From contig NZ_CP009287.1 in assembly GCF_000758705.1 (NCBI RefSeq), forward strand, positions 868,001-932,000: DNA of 64,000 bases, given 5' to 3'. Position numbers and translations under genes: made by a program. The notes below the pieces were generated by a model. That model saw nothing but the letters and a program-made list of their open reading frames with translations. It did not search any database and was not told where the DNA came from. Origin of the DNA: Paenibacillus graminis (GTDB lineage: Bacteria; Bacillota; Bacilli; Paenibacillales; Paenibacillaceae). Below are positions 1 through 8,184 of this stretch, piece by piece; positions within the stretch are counted from its first letter, which is position 1, and each line of letters opens with the position of its first letter.

Positions 1-269
1 AGCCGAAAATCATGCTGTTCGACGAACCCACCTCAGCGCTTGACCCGGAAATGGTTGGCGAGGTGCTTGACGTAATGCGTAACCTGGCCCGCGAGGGCAT
101 GACAATGGTTGTAGTCACTCATGAAATGGGTTTTGCCCGTGAGGTTGCGGACCGCGTCATCTTCATGGATCAGGGTCAAATCGTGGAAGAGGCGGAACCG
201 GAGCAATTCTTCGCGAATCCGCAGGAGGAGCGGACACGCACCTTTCTCAGCCGGGTATTAAGCCATTAA
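1..269 (+). CDS. glnQ: Amino-acid ABC transporter ATP-binding protein, C-terminal part
   Basis: Partial: the reading frame is open at the left edge and only about the last 88 residues are present. Seen: Walker B and D-loop ([12 protein letters not shown]) near the start, then the switch histidine in [10 protein letters not shown]. This is the usual end of the polar-amino-acid import ATPases (GlnQ/HisP group). It ends 33 bp before a solute-binding lipoprotein gene, so it is the energy subunit of the importer encoded with the next genes. It works on the cytoplasmic face of the membrane. The substrate is inferred as glutamine from the downstream GlnK/GlnL-like pair; cystine, arginine or glutamate importers look alike at this level. 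Confidence 0.9.
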   Translation, partial: PKIMLFDEPTSALDPEMVGEVLDVMRNLAREGMTMVVVTHEMGFAREVADRVIFMDQGQIVEEAEPEQFFANPQEERTRTFLSRVLSH

Positions 270-302
270 ACAAAATAGACAGGAATAAGGGGAGGAATAG
301 AA

Positions 303-1157
303 ATGAAAATGTCCAAGAGCTTCAAATGCTTAAGTGTGCTGATGATTGCGGCCATACTGGTGATTGCCGGATGCGGCAACAACAATGCCAAGAGTAATAA
401 CGCAGGCAGCGGTAATGCAGCTTCGGGAAACGGCACGGACTCCAAAGCCATCGCGAAGATTAAGGAACGCGGCAAGCTGCTGGTCGGCGTGAAGTATGAC
501 ACCCGGCTGTTCGGGCTGAAGGACCCGGCCTCCGGCAATGTGGAAGGCTTCGACATTGACATCTCCAAAGCGATTGCCAAGCACATTCTCGGCGATGAAA
601 ACGCGATTGAGCTGAAAGAAGTGACCTCCAAAACACGCATTCCCATGCTGAACAACGGTGAAATTGACATGGTAGTCGCTACCATGACTATTACAGAGGA
701 ACGTAAAAAAGAAGTGGATTTCTCCGATGTCTACTTCCAGGCCGGACAATCACTGCTGGTGAAGAAGGGCAGCCCGATCACAGGCATTGAGGGCGTGACC
801 AAGGATACGAAGATCCTCGGTTCCAAGGGTGCAACTTCGATCAAAAATATTAAAGAGAAGGTTCCGGGTGTGACTGTGCTGGAATTCGACAACTACCAGG
901 ATGCCTTCAGCGCGCTGAAGGCCGGCCAAGGGGATGCGCTCACAACCGATGATGCGATTCTGTACGGGATGGCTGCCCAGGACCCGGGATATGAGGTGGT
1001 CGGCAAGCCGTTCACTGACGAGCCTTACGGGATTGCTGTACAAAAAGGCAACACCGCTGTAGTTAAAGCCGTGAATGATACACTGGCTGAACTAAAAGCA
1101 AACGGTGAGTATGATGCCATCTATACCAAGTGGATCGGTAAAGCTCCGGCCAAATAA
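303..1157 (+). CDS. glnH: Polar amino-acid (probably glutamine) binding lipoprotein
   Basis: 284 residues, the normal size for family-3 extracellular solute-binding proteins. Seen: a short charged start, a hydrophobic stretch and a lipobox VIAGC with the acylated Cys at residue 24, then an Asn/Ser/Gly-rich linker. The core begins near residue 50 (IKERGKLLVGVKYDTRLFG) and contains the family signature region GFDIDISKAIAKHI. It is anchored on the outer face of the membrane and delivers substrate to the permeases. ATG at 303 is preceded by GGGGAGG. It sits between the ATPase and a permease gene, with a hairpin just after its stop that would favour higher expression of the binding protein than of the membrane subunits. 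Substrate is inferred from context. Confidence 0.9.
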   Translation: MKMSKSFKCLSVLMIAAILVIAGCGNNNAKSNNAGSGNAASGNGTDSKAIAKIKERGKLLVGVKYDTRLFGLKDPASGNVEGFDIDISKAIAKHILGDENAIELKEVTSKTRIPMLNNGEIDMVVATMTITEERKKEVDFSDVYFQAGQSLLVKKGSPITGIEGVTKDTKILGSKGATSIKNIKEKVPGVTVLEFDNYQDAFSALKAGQGDALTTDDAILYGMAAQDPGYEVVGKPFTDEPYGIAVQKGNTAVVKAVNDTLAELKANGEYDAIYTKWIGKAPAK

Positions 1158-1195
1158 AGGTTACTGGGTAAAATAGCAGTGCTTATAGGCAAAAG

Positions 1196-1235
1196 CGAAA
1201 GGATGGAACGGGAAAGCCAGCCGGCCATCCTTTCG
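1196..1235 (+). terminator. Hairpin after glnH (partial terminator or mRNA stabiliser)
   Basis: CGAAAGGATGG pairs perfectly with CCATCCTTTCG across a GC-rich loop; it is followed by TGTTTGTG, a weak U tract. Position between binding protein and permease is typical for differential expression within an ABC operon. Confidence 0.6.
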
Positions 1236-1278
1236 TGTTTGTGCTCCAATTATTTTTAGGCAAGGGCAGGTGACATCT

Positions 1279-1929
1279 ATGGAATTTTCAATATTAACGG
1301 ATTATTTCGGCCAGTATCTGGAGGGCTTTCAGGGAACTGTTCTCTCCAGTGTGCTCGCGCTTATCGGCAGCTTCGTTATTGGAACGGTAATCGCCGTCTT
1401 CCGAATTACTCCGGTTAAAGCGCTGCGGTGGTTCGGCACAGGATACGTGGAGTTTATCCGCAACATTCCGCTTCTGCTCGTGGTGTATGTTTTCTTTTAC
1501 GGCCCCTCTGCACTGGGGTTTACACTGGATGGATTCAAGGCAGGCACGATTGGACTGACCGTCTATACGTCGGCGTTCATCGCCGAAGCCATCCGCGCGG
1601 GCATTGTAGCGGTCCCTAAGGGACAGATGGAGGCCGCACGCTCGTCCGGTCTTAACTATATGCAGACGATGACGCATGTGATCCTGCCTCAGGCGATCAA
1701 GCTGGTAATTCCGCCGCTCGGCAACCAGTTCATAAACCTGATCAAGAACTCTTCGGTACTGACGCTCGTTGCCGGTCTGGACTTAATGTATTTCGCGGAC
1801 GGGATTTCAACGGAAACCTACCGCACATTTGATACTTACATCTTCGTAGCGCTGTTCTACCTGGTGCTTACCCTCCCGCTCAGCTATGGCGTGCGCGTGT
1901 GGGAGCGCAGATTGCAGCGCAAGTATTAG
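1279..1929 (+). CDS. glnM: Amino-acid ABC transporter permease (first subunit)
   Basis: 216 residues from ATG 1279; GTG 1270 would add three residues. I prefer ATG because AGGTGA lies five bases before it. Seen: an integral membrane protein with several hydrophobic segments and the EAA loop that docks the ATPase (EAARSSGLNYMQTMTHVILP, around residues 117-136). It belongs to the HisMQ/GlnP permease family and pairs with the second permease downstream. Unusually, the two permease genes, normally adjacent, are separated here by about 650 bp of noncoding structured DNA. Confidence 0.88.
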   Translation: MEFSILTDYFGQYLEGFQGTVLSSVLALIGSFVIGTVIAVFRITPVKALRWFGTGYVEFIRNIPLLLVVYVFFYGPSALGFTLDGFKAGTIGLTVYTSAFIAEAIRAGIVAVPKGQMEAARSSGLNYMQTMTHVILPQAIKLVIPPLGNQFINLIKNSSVLTLVAGLDLMYFADGISTETYRTFDTYIFVALFYLVLTLPLSYGVRVWERRLQRKY

Positions 1930-2582
1930 TTCAAGTTTTTGCGCTCTGCTCTTATGCAGTCCGTGAAGCGGCTGCCGGGTTTGCTTTTGTATGGTTTTAT
2001 GTTTGGTTTAACACAGTCCGTGAAGCGGCTGTCAGATCTTCATTCTTGCAGGTTTACCCGGCCTGCGAAGCGCTGCTGATCGGCTTACCTAAGAGAGAAG
2101 GCCGGGTTACCCGAGGCCTTCGATCCAACTGCTGCTGATTTTAGCTTTGCTTGGCAAAGCTTTGAAGCCAGTGAGACAAGGAGCGGAGTGAAGGAGTGGG
2201 CAAGAGGGCGGAGCGCAGCGTTCGCCTGAGGCTTGAACGCTCTGCCCCAAATGAAGATAAGCGCAGCTTGAAGGTGAAAGTAACGGAGGGGAAGTTTGGA
2301 ACTGGAGGAGCGTCAGCGTCCGCCTTTATGTTTGGATTTCTACCGCGGCCAGCGGTTTAAATCGAGGAAATCCAAACATAACAGCGGCCGGAAGTCCAAA
2401 CATTCCCCGGAGTTACCCGTCACCGGCAAGACCTCCGCCCGAATCTTCAACTAAGGCGGTAAGAGCCCCCGCTGAATGCCAACGCTAAGCGGGCGCCCCG
2501 TGAAGTCCACTGACTTCACGCAGCCCCCGCCCTGTCTCACTTTTCAACACCTTTACAATCCAAGCATTAAGGAGGGATTCTT
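1930..2582. other. Noncoding, repeat-rich gap splitting the two permease genes
   Basis: No convincing gene. Seen: an 18 bp direct repeat CAGTCCGTGAAGCGGCTG at 1957-1974 and 2014-2031; a palindrome AGCTTTGC-TTG-GCAAAGCT near 2142; a long imperfect hairpin around 2210-2256 starting GGGCGGAGCG; the nested-hairpin repeat at 2284-2408; and a perfect hairpin CGTGAAGTC-CACT-GACTTCACG at 2499-2520. The GGAGG site for the next gene is at the end. The 79-residue frame at 1899-2138 is a low-complexity shadow of the direct repeats. Confidence 0.7.
2284..2408. repeat. Nested-hairpin repeat, copy 1
   Basis: About 125 bp. Outer arms GGGGAAGTTTGGAAC and GTCCAAACATTCCCC pair; the pairing continues outward (GGTGA...TCACC). 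Inside, TATGTTTGGATTTC pairs perfectly with GAAATCCAAACATA, and at the tip ACCGC and GCGGT flank a short loop. A second copy with different inner-stem bases but the same pairing lies at 7635-7757. Confidence 0.85.
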
Positions 2583-3233
2583 GTGGATTTTGCCGGTGCA
2601 TACTCTGCCGATAATTTGAAGTTTCTGCTCGACGGGCTGTACATTACCCTGATCGTGGCGTTTGTGTCGATCATCCTGAGCTTTGTGATCGGCTGCGTAA
2701 TTGGCGTGATCCGCTACGCCGAGATTCCGGTTTTGTCGCCGGTGATGTTCTACCTGGTGGAGCTGATCCGCAATCTGCCGCTGCTGCTGATTATTTTCTT
2801 CGTCCGCTTCGCGCTGCCCGAGGTGGGCATCAAAATGAGCCTGATTACAGCGGCCATTGTCGCGCTAACCATATTCGAGGCCGCGATGATTGCCGAGATC
2901 GTCCGCGGCGGACTCACTTCTATCGATAAGGGACAGATTGAAGCCGCACGCTCATCCGGGCTGAGCAGCTTCCAGACCTTGTGGCATATCGTGCTGCCCC
3001 AGGGACTCCGGCGGATGGTTCCGCCGCTGGTCAGCCAGTTCATTTCCCTGCTGAAGGATACCTCGCTGGCGGTAGTCATCTCACTGCCGGAGCTGATGCA
3101 TAACGCCAACATTGTCATCGGGCACAGCTACAGCTACGCAATACCGACGCTGCTGCTGGCGGCACTGATATATTTCACCGTCAACTACATGCTGTCGGTC
3201 GTCTCGCGGAAATTGGAGAATAAAGCCGTCTGA
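2583..3233 (+). CDS. glnP: Amino-acid ABC transporter permease (second subunit)
   Basis: 216 residues from GTG 2583, with AAGGAGGG nine bases upstream. Seen: hydrophobic segments from residue 15 on and the EAA loop EAARSSGLSSFQTLWHIVLP (about residues 120-139), which resembles the corresponding loop of the first permease (EAARSSGL shared). It is the partner membrane subunit for import of a polar amino acid. It is followed after about 90 bp by a sensor kinase gene. Confidence 0.88.
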   Translation: MDFAGAYSADNLKFLLDGLYITLIVAFVSIILSFVIGCVIGVIRYAEIPVLSPVMFYLVELIRNLPLLLIIFFVRFALPEVGIKMSLITAAIVALTIFEAAMIAEIVRGGLTSIDKGQIEAARSSGLSSFQTLWHIVLPQGLRRMVPPLVSQFISLLKDTSLAVVISLPELMHNANIVIGHSYSYAIPTLLLAALIYFTVNYMLSVVSRKLENKAV

Positions 3234-3321
3234 ACCAGGAAAAGGGTGCATTGATGCGTATGAAATGAGTGGCGGTTATGATACTATAGTTGTCAACATC
3301 CCCGGGCAGGAGCAGTGAGTG

Positions 3322-4611
3322 ATGGGACAATCTATTCTGAAATCGAGACTTGCACAAATCTCAGTGGCCGCAGCCGGTACGGCAGTGGCCGGAGAATTCA
3401 AAATAAATCCGTTTGATGGCGATATCTTCCGGATTGCATTAGGCAGCAGTGCTTTTCTGCTGTTTTTGCTTTTAATGCGTCATTTGCCCTATATCATCAC
3501 CGGGATGGCTACCGGTATTGTTGTTCTGCTGTTCCGTACTACAATGGATGCAGTGTGGGATAGCGGGCTGACACTCGTGCAGAGCCTGACCAGCCATTTC
3601 TCAGCTATGGTCTATTATATGGTGTTTGCGCTGCTGATGAGTCTGATCAAAGGCCGGATCGATTCCTTCCATCCGCTGGTGCTCGGCGGGGTAGCGGCGC
3701 TGATTGATCTGCTGTCCAATGAAATGGAGCTGCTGACCCGGCTGATTGTGCTGGACTCGGCCACCTTCCGGCTCAATGAATGGACGTATTTGATGGCGAT
3801 TGCTGTGCTGCGCACGTATTTTACCACCGGGGTGTACAGCAGCATTTCGGTCAGCCAGCTCAGGATCACCCAAAGGGAACAGACCCGGCGGATTGAGCAA
3901 ATGCTCGGATTCGGCTCGGGGCTGTATGGTGAAGTCTTCTATCTGGAAAAATCGATCGGGACGCTGGAAAATGTAACGCTCAGCAGCTATGAGCTGTACC
4001 GGAACCTTAAGGCCGAGGAGGAGATGCCGCGGTACAGCAGGCAGGTCTTAGAGATTACCCAGCAGATTCATGAGGTGAAGAAGGATTCCCAGCGGATTCT
4101 GGCGGGGCTTGTCAAATTGGCAGAGCGCGAGGTTACCAGTGATATGCCGATATCCGACATTTTGCGCTTCACCGTAAAGAGCAATGCCAAATATGCGGAA
4201 ATGCTCGGCAAACAAATTAGCTTCAGCATTAACCATACCTCCGATTACACCACGGACAGCTACATCCCCCTTCTGACGCTGATGAACAATCTTACCGCCA
4301 ATGCCGTTGAAGTGATCCAAGGGAAGGGCACTATCTCTTTGGATATGTATGAAAAAGAAGGCAACACCCTGTTCACCGTCACCGACAGCGGCAGCGGGAT
4401 TCCGGAACGCGATCTGGAGCTGGTGTTTGAGCCCGGCTTCACGACCAAATTCAATGAAGAGGGCGTAGCCGCGACGGGGATTGGGCTGTCACATGTGCGG
4501 GATATTGTTCATTCATTTGAAGGAGAAATAACCGTCCAGCCGGCTTTCCATAGCGGAGGGGCGATGTTTCAGATTATTGTGCCGACAGCACAGCTGCGGA
4601 AGGAGGAATAG
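3322..4611 (+). CDS. glnK: Sensor histidine kinase, GlnK (YcbA)-like
   Basis: 429 residues from ATG 3322 (GTG 3319 is the alternative; AGGAG at 3308 serves either). Seen: several hydrophobic segments in the first third (about residues 30-150), a phospho-acceptor helix with HEVKKDS (His about residue 250), and a GHKL ATPase domain with N box NNLTANAVEVI, then DSGSGIP and GIGLSHVRDIV. This is the layout of the Bacillus GlnK group (family of DcuS/CitA-like kinases). The partner regulator starts 3 bp after its stop. It probably reports glutamine at the membrane; this is inferred from homology type and from lying next to the transporter. Confidence 0.8.
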   Translation: MGQSILKSRLAQISVAAAGTAVAGEFKINPFDGDIFRIALGSSAFLLFLLLMRHLPYIITGMATGIVVLLFRTTMDAVWDSGLTLVQSLTSHFSAMVYYMVFALLMSLIKGRIDSFHPLVLGGVAALIDLLSNEMELLTRLIVLDSATFRLNEWTYLMAIAVLRTYFTTGVYSSISVSQLRITQREQTRRIEQMLGFGSGLYGEVFYLEKSIGTLENVTLSSYELYRNLKAEEEMPRYSRQVLEITQQIHEVKKDSQRILAGLVKLAEREVTSDMPISDILRFTVKSNAKYAEMLGKQISFSINHTSDYTTDSYIPLLTLMNNLTANAVEVIQGKGTISLDMYEKEGNTLFTVTDSGSGIPERDLELVFEPGFTTKFNEEGVAATGIGLSHVRDIVHSFEGEITVQPAFHSGGAMFQIIVPTAQLRKEE

Positions 4612-4614
4612 AGC

Positions 4615-5517
4615 ATGCCGCTTTCTTTCTGTATAGTGGATGATGACGGGGCTGCCAGAAGAATGCTGCAGCATATCATAGAGGACAGTGGATTGGGCGA
4701 AGTGGTTGGCACGGCAGAAGGCGGGCAGGATGGAGTGCGCCTGATCCTGAGCGAGAATCCGGATATTGTGCTGATGGACCTGCTGATGCCTGACCAGGAT
4801 GGAATTGAAACGATCATTTCCTTGCAGGCCCAGGGCTGCCGTTCCAAGTTCGTGATGATCTCGCAGATCGAGAACGGGGACATGGTCAGCCGCGCATACC
4901 GCAGCGGAATAGAGTTCTTCATCCGCAAGCCGATCAACAAAATTGAGGTAGAGTCGGTGCTGCACAAAATAAATGAGCGCTACGCGCTGGGCCGCTATCT
5001 GGACGAGATTAAGCTGAGCCTTGGCAAGCTGGAAGGGCTGCAGTTCGGATTGCCGCCGGTCCAGGCGGACAAACGTACGGTCAAGGAGATTATTCAGCCC
5101 ATTCTGATGAATATGGGGATGATCTCGGAGAGCGGAAGCCGGGATATTATCACGATCATGGAGCTGGCTGCGGCACAAGAAAACACAGGCAGTCTTCCTC
5201 CGCTTAAGGAGCTGTATCAGATGGCTGCCGCCACCTACAAAACCGTTCCCGCCGAAGTCGCCAAGGAAGTCAAAGCCATTGAGCAGCGGCTGCGCCGGGC
5301 GCTGGCAGCAGGGCTGACGAACCTGGCTTCCATCGGCATTACCGATTTCGGCAATCCCAAATTTGAGTATTACGCACCGCTTTATTTTGATTTTGAAGAG
5401 GTGCGGCTGAAGATGAAGGAGATTGAACAGGGCAGGGAGTCCGGCAAGGTCAAGGTCAACATCAAGAAGTTCCTGCAGGTGCTTCACCTGGAGCTGATAG
5501 AAGGCATGAACCGCTGA
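4615..5517 (+). CDS. glnL: Response regulator, GlnL (YcbB)-like
   Basis: 300 residues. Seen: receiver domain with acidic pocket VDDD (residues 8-11), phospho-acceptor Asp55 in IVLMDLLMPDQDG and the conserved Lys105 in FFIRKPINK. The C-terminal part (about 130-300) is the YcbB-type output domain rather than an OmpR, NarL or LytTR domain. In Bacillus the homologue activates glutamine uptake/utilisation genes when phosphorylated by GlnK; the role here is inferred from that. It closes the operon, followed by a strong terminator. Confidence 0.82.
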   Translation: MPLSFCIVDDDGAARRMLQHIIEDSGLGEVVGTAEGGQDGVRLILSENPDIVLMDLLMPDQDGIETIISLQAQGCRSKFVMISQIENGDMVSRAYRSGIEFFIRKPINKIEVESVLHKINERYALGRYLDEIKLSLGKLEGLQFGLPPVQADKRTVKEIIQPILMNMGMISESGSRDIITIMELAAAQENTGSLPPLKELYQMAAATYKTVPAEVAKEVKAIEQRLRRALAAGLTNLASIGITDFGNPKFEYYAPLYFDFEEVRLKMKEIEQGRESGKVKVNIKKFLQVLHLELIEGMNR

Positions 5518-5547
5518 CAAGAAGCAGGGAGCTGCTGAAGTGTAATA

Positions 5548-5600
5548 AACCTGCGGAACGGGACTGCTGTACAGCGGTTCCGTTCCGCAGGTTATTTTTT
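5548..5600 (+). terminator. Rho-independent terminator after glnL
   Basis: AACCTGCGGAACGG pairs perfectly with CCGTTCCGCAGGTT (14 bp), followed by ATTTTTTTG. Confidence 0.92.
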
Positions 5601-5706
5601 TGCGGAAGTGCGTCAGACAGCGGAGATTTGGGGAGAAGCGGCTTCTTGCGGTACAATGGTTAAGCAGAAGAAAAGAACTGGGGAAAGAAATAGACGGAGG
5701 ACTCAT

Positions 5707-6666
5707 ATGATACGAACGCTTGCGGTAACCCATAAAGGTGAGGTGCTGACGGATCTGCCGCTTCTGGACATCGTCATTGCGGACTATGCCTGGGTGTGGG
5801 CGGATTTTTCCACACCTACAGCGGAGGAGACTTTGCTGCTGGATACATATTTTCATTTTCATCCCTTGGCCATTGAAGACTGCATGCATATTCTGCAGCG
5901 CCCGAAGCTGGATTATTATGAGGACGTGCAGTTTTTTGTGCTGCATGCGCTCAATGAGCGGACGCTGGAAGCCGAGGAGATAGACCTGTTCCTCAGCAAA
6001 CGGTTTCTCGTATCCTATCATCATCAGGAGAAGCAGGAGATGGAAGAGGCCTGGCAGATGGTGAAAGCGGAAATCCACAGCCGTAAAGGCTGGTCAGGCG
6101 GGCCTATGGCTGCTGCTTACACGGTGATGGATAAGCTGGTGGACCGGTATTTTCCATGCCTGTACAGTCTGGAGGATGAGCTTGCCGACCTGGAGAGCCA
6201 AGGGGGCAGCGAGTCGGTGGAAGAGCTGATGGGCCAGGTTTTTAATGTGCGCGGCCGACTGCTCAAGCTCCGCCGGACGATTGTGCCGATGCGGGATCTG
6301 ATGTACCGGATTCTGAACTCACAGCATGTGCAGAGTAATGGGGAGGAACGGATCTATTTTGGCGATATTTATGATCATCTGCTGAAGCTGACCGATATGA
6401 TCGAAGTGGACCGGGAAATGACCGCCGATCTGCGCGACAGCTACATCTCGCTCAACTCCAACCGGATGAACTCGATTATGAAGACCCTTACGGTCATAAC
6501 GACCATCTTTATGCCCCTGACCCTGATTGCCGGGATCTATGGCATGAATTTCCGGGTAATGCCGGAGCTGGACTGGAAATATGGCTACTTTGGGGTGCTT
6601 CTGCTGATGCTGGTTCTCGGCTTGGGCATGGTCCGCTTCTTCCGGCACAGCGGCTGGTTCAAGTGA
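5707..6666 (+). CDS. corA: CorA-type magnesium/divalent cation channel
   Basis: 319 residues from ATG 5707, with GGAGG six bases upstream; the longer frame from 5608 has no ribosome site. Seen: a long acidic, helical cytoplasmic domain, then two C-terminal membrane helices with the selectivity-filter motif in IYGMNF between them and a short basic tail ending HSGWFK. This is the standard CorA architecture (pentameric Mg2+ channel in the inner membrane). It is a single gene with its own leader; no Mg2+ riboswitch was recognised upstream. Confidence 0.92.
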   Translation: MIRTLAVTHKGEVLTDLPLLDIVIADYAWVWADFSTPTAEETLLLDTYFHFHPLAIEDCMHILQRPKLDYYEDVQFFVLHALNERTLEAEEIDLFLSKRFLVSYHHQEKQEMEEAWQMVKAEIHSRKGWSGGPMAAAYTVMDKLVDRYFPCLYSLEDELADLESQGGSESVEELMGQVFNVRGRLLKLRRTIVPMRDLMYRILNSQHVQSNGEERIYFGDIYDHLLKLTDMIEVDREMTADLRDSYISLNSNRMNSIMKTLTVITTIFMPLTLIAGIYGMNFRVMPELDWKYGYFGVLLLMLVLGLGMVRFFRHSGWFK

Positions 6667-6692
6667 GCAGGGAACAACGGTTTCCGGTTGGC

Positions 6693-6733
6693 AAAAAGCG
6701 TTAAACGCCGCCTACTTGCGGCGGCGTTTAACG
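6693..6733 (-). terminator. Terminator of the minus-strand YqfQ-like gene
   Basis: CGTTAAACGCCGCC and GGCGGCGTTTAACG form a perfect 14 bp stem; on the minus strand it is followed by CTTTTTGCC. The stem overlaps the last codons of the gene, whose stop is in the loop (6712-6714). Confidence 0.85.
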
Positions 6734-7251
6734 GAGGATGATTTGCGGCGGCTCGTTGGAGCCGCCTTTTTGCGCGGCTGTGAGCGCTGGCGTCTCTTCT
6801 TGCGCCGTTTGGGGCTGTAGAGCGCTGCATCCTCTTCAGCGGCAAGCTCGCCGCCTTTTTTCTTGCCGAAGCTGCCCATGACCAGCTTCACCATCGGAGC
6901 CATCTGTTGGAAACCCTGCATAACCTTCTGCACCTTGCCCATAGAACTGACAATGCCGTCTATGCCGCCCAGCCGGTCAACAATGCCCTTGATCTGCTCC
7001 ATATTGGCGAGATTGCCAAGATTGCCAAGTCCCCCGAGCAGTCCGCCGGGTTTGGCGGTGGCGGCTTCGGCAACGGGGACGGCCAGTGCCGTTTCTGCAG
7101 CGGCTTCCGCTCCTGCGGCGGGCAGCATTCCGGCTTCCCCGTACAGGGGAGGCTGGGCATATGAACTGATCCCGGGATACGGCGATGAAGGATACGGTTC
7201 AGCCAGCGAACGCGAACCCCGGCGGGAATGGTTATAGTAATGATCAGGCAT
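6712..7251 (-). CDS. YqfQ/VrrA-like protein
   Basis: 179 residues from ATG 7251 (MPDHYYNHSRRG); the frame could extend 18 codons upstream but GAAGGA lies before this ATG. Seen: a Tyr/Ser/Pro-rich start, an Ala/Pro-rich middle, a Gly-Leu-Asn stretch (GGLLGGLGNLGNL), a helical segment of hydrophobic character (IKGIVDRLGGIDGIVSSMGK...), and a strongly basic tail of Lys/Arg/Ser. This pattern matches the YqfQ-like family of Bacillales, whose function is not established. The basic tail could bind nucleic acid or acidic polymer; that is a guess. Convergent with corA. Confidence 0.6.
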   Translation of the reverse strand: MPDHYYNHSRRGSRSLAEPYPSSPYPGISSYAQPPLYGEAGMLPAAGAEAAAETALAVPVAEAATAKPGGLLGGLGNLGNLANMEQIKGIVDRLGGIDGIVSSMGKVQKVMQGFQQMAPMVKLVMGSFGKKKGGELAAEEDAALYSPKRRKKRRQRSQPRKKAAPTSRRKSSSVKRRRK

Positions 7252-7890
7252 AACATCACATTCCTTCGTTAGTGGTTTGCTATACTGTATGTCATAGGCG
7301 AACATAAGGTATAGACAAACGCCCGGTTTACCGGGATAGCAGCGGAAAAGGGCGGATGCCCATCCGGCCGGTCCGGAAGTGAAGAAACCGTGACCATGCT
7401 TGATTTTCGGCGCTTATGTAGTACTATAGTTAAGGCGGTAAAAGCTAAGAAATGAGAAAAGCAGGCCTTCAACAGTGTGCTTTTTTGTGCGCAAGGGGTG
7501 GACAAATGTCCGTCGATTTCGTTCTTTACAGCGTGAAACCGTTAATGCTTGAAAAATGTGCTCCAGTACAATATAGTAGAGGCAAGATAGTGATTATTTA
7601 AGATGAACTTAAAAAATTAATAAGGGTCAAAGTGCGGAGGGGAAGTTTGGAACTGTAGAGCGGAAGCGTCCGCCTTTGTCGCCGGATTTCAACCGCAATT
7701 AGCGGTTTAATTCAAGAAATCCGGGGACAACAGCGTCTGAAAGTTCAAACATTCCCCGTTGTAGCGACCAAACCCCATATGCAAGTCTAAAGTTCAACTT
7801 ATATGGTTTTAAGTTTCTGAACTCTTTTTATTGAAAAAATATCTTATCAGTGATGTCAGCACTGACCAAACTTTTAGGGGATGATAATCG
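7252..7890. other. Noncoding gap with repeat copy 2 and the yerC leader
   Basis: No gene supported. It holds the divergent start region of the YqfQ-like gene, the nested-hairpin repeat copy 2 (7635-7757), and AT-rich DNA in front of yerC. The 78-residue minus frame at 7269-7505 has no ribosome site or recognisable motif. Confidence 0.6.
7635..7757. repeat. Nested-hairpin repeat, copy 2
   Basis: Aligns along its length with 2284-2408. Outer arms GGGGAAGTTTGGAAC and GTTCAAACATTCCCC are conserved. The inner stem differs in sequence (TTGTC and CCGGATTTC, against GAAATCCGG and GACAA) but keeps pairing. The tip AACCGC-AATTA-GCGGTT is also kept. Confidence 0.85.
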
Positions 7891-8181
7891 ATGCAGCTTA
7901 AGAAGCTAAACGATAAGAGTATAGACCAATTATTTGAAGCTATTTTAACATTAAAGGATATGGAAGAATGCTATGTTTTCTTTGATGATCTATGCACAGT
8001 GAATGAGATTCAATCCCTCTCGCAGCGTCTCGAAGTAGCGCGTATGCTGGGTAAAGGGTCTACATACAATCAGATCGAAGCGGAAACCGGAGCCAGCACA
8101 GCGACGATTTCGCGTGTGAAGCGCTGCCTGAATTACGGCAATGACGGATACAAATTAACGCTGGAACGTTTGGGGCGCTAA
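7891..8181 (+). CDS. yerC: YerC/YecD-family (TrpR-related) DNA-binding protein
   Basis: 96 residues. Seen: an all-helical protein with the family's sequence LSQRLEVARMLGKGSTYNQI followed by the recognition region EAETGASTATISRVKRC (about residues 68-84), a TrpR-superfamily helix-turn-helix. It lacks an obvious ligand-binding extension and is full length for the family. The gene ends 3 bp before cbiX, so they are likely co-transcribed. What it regulates is unknown from this sequence. Confidence 0.88.
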   Translation: MQLKKLNDKSIDQLFEAILTLKDMEECYVFFDDLCTVNEIQSLSQRLEVARMLGKGSTYNQIEAETGASTATISRVKRCLNYGNDGYKLTLERLGR

Positions 8182-8184
8182 TTC

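Noticed and set aside
4513..6078. 521-residue minus-strand reading frame
   Set aside because: It is antisense to glnL and corA, both well supported; Leu/His/Arg-rich shadow translation.
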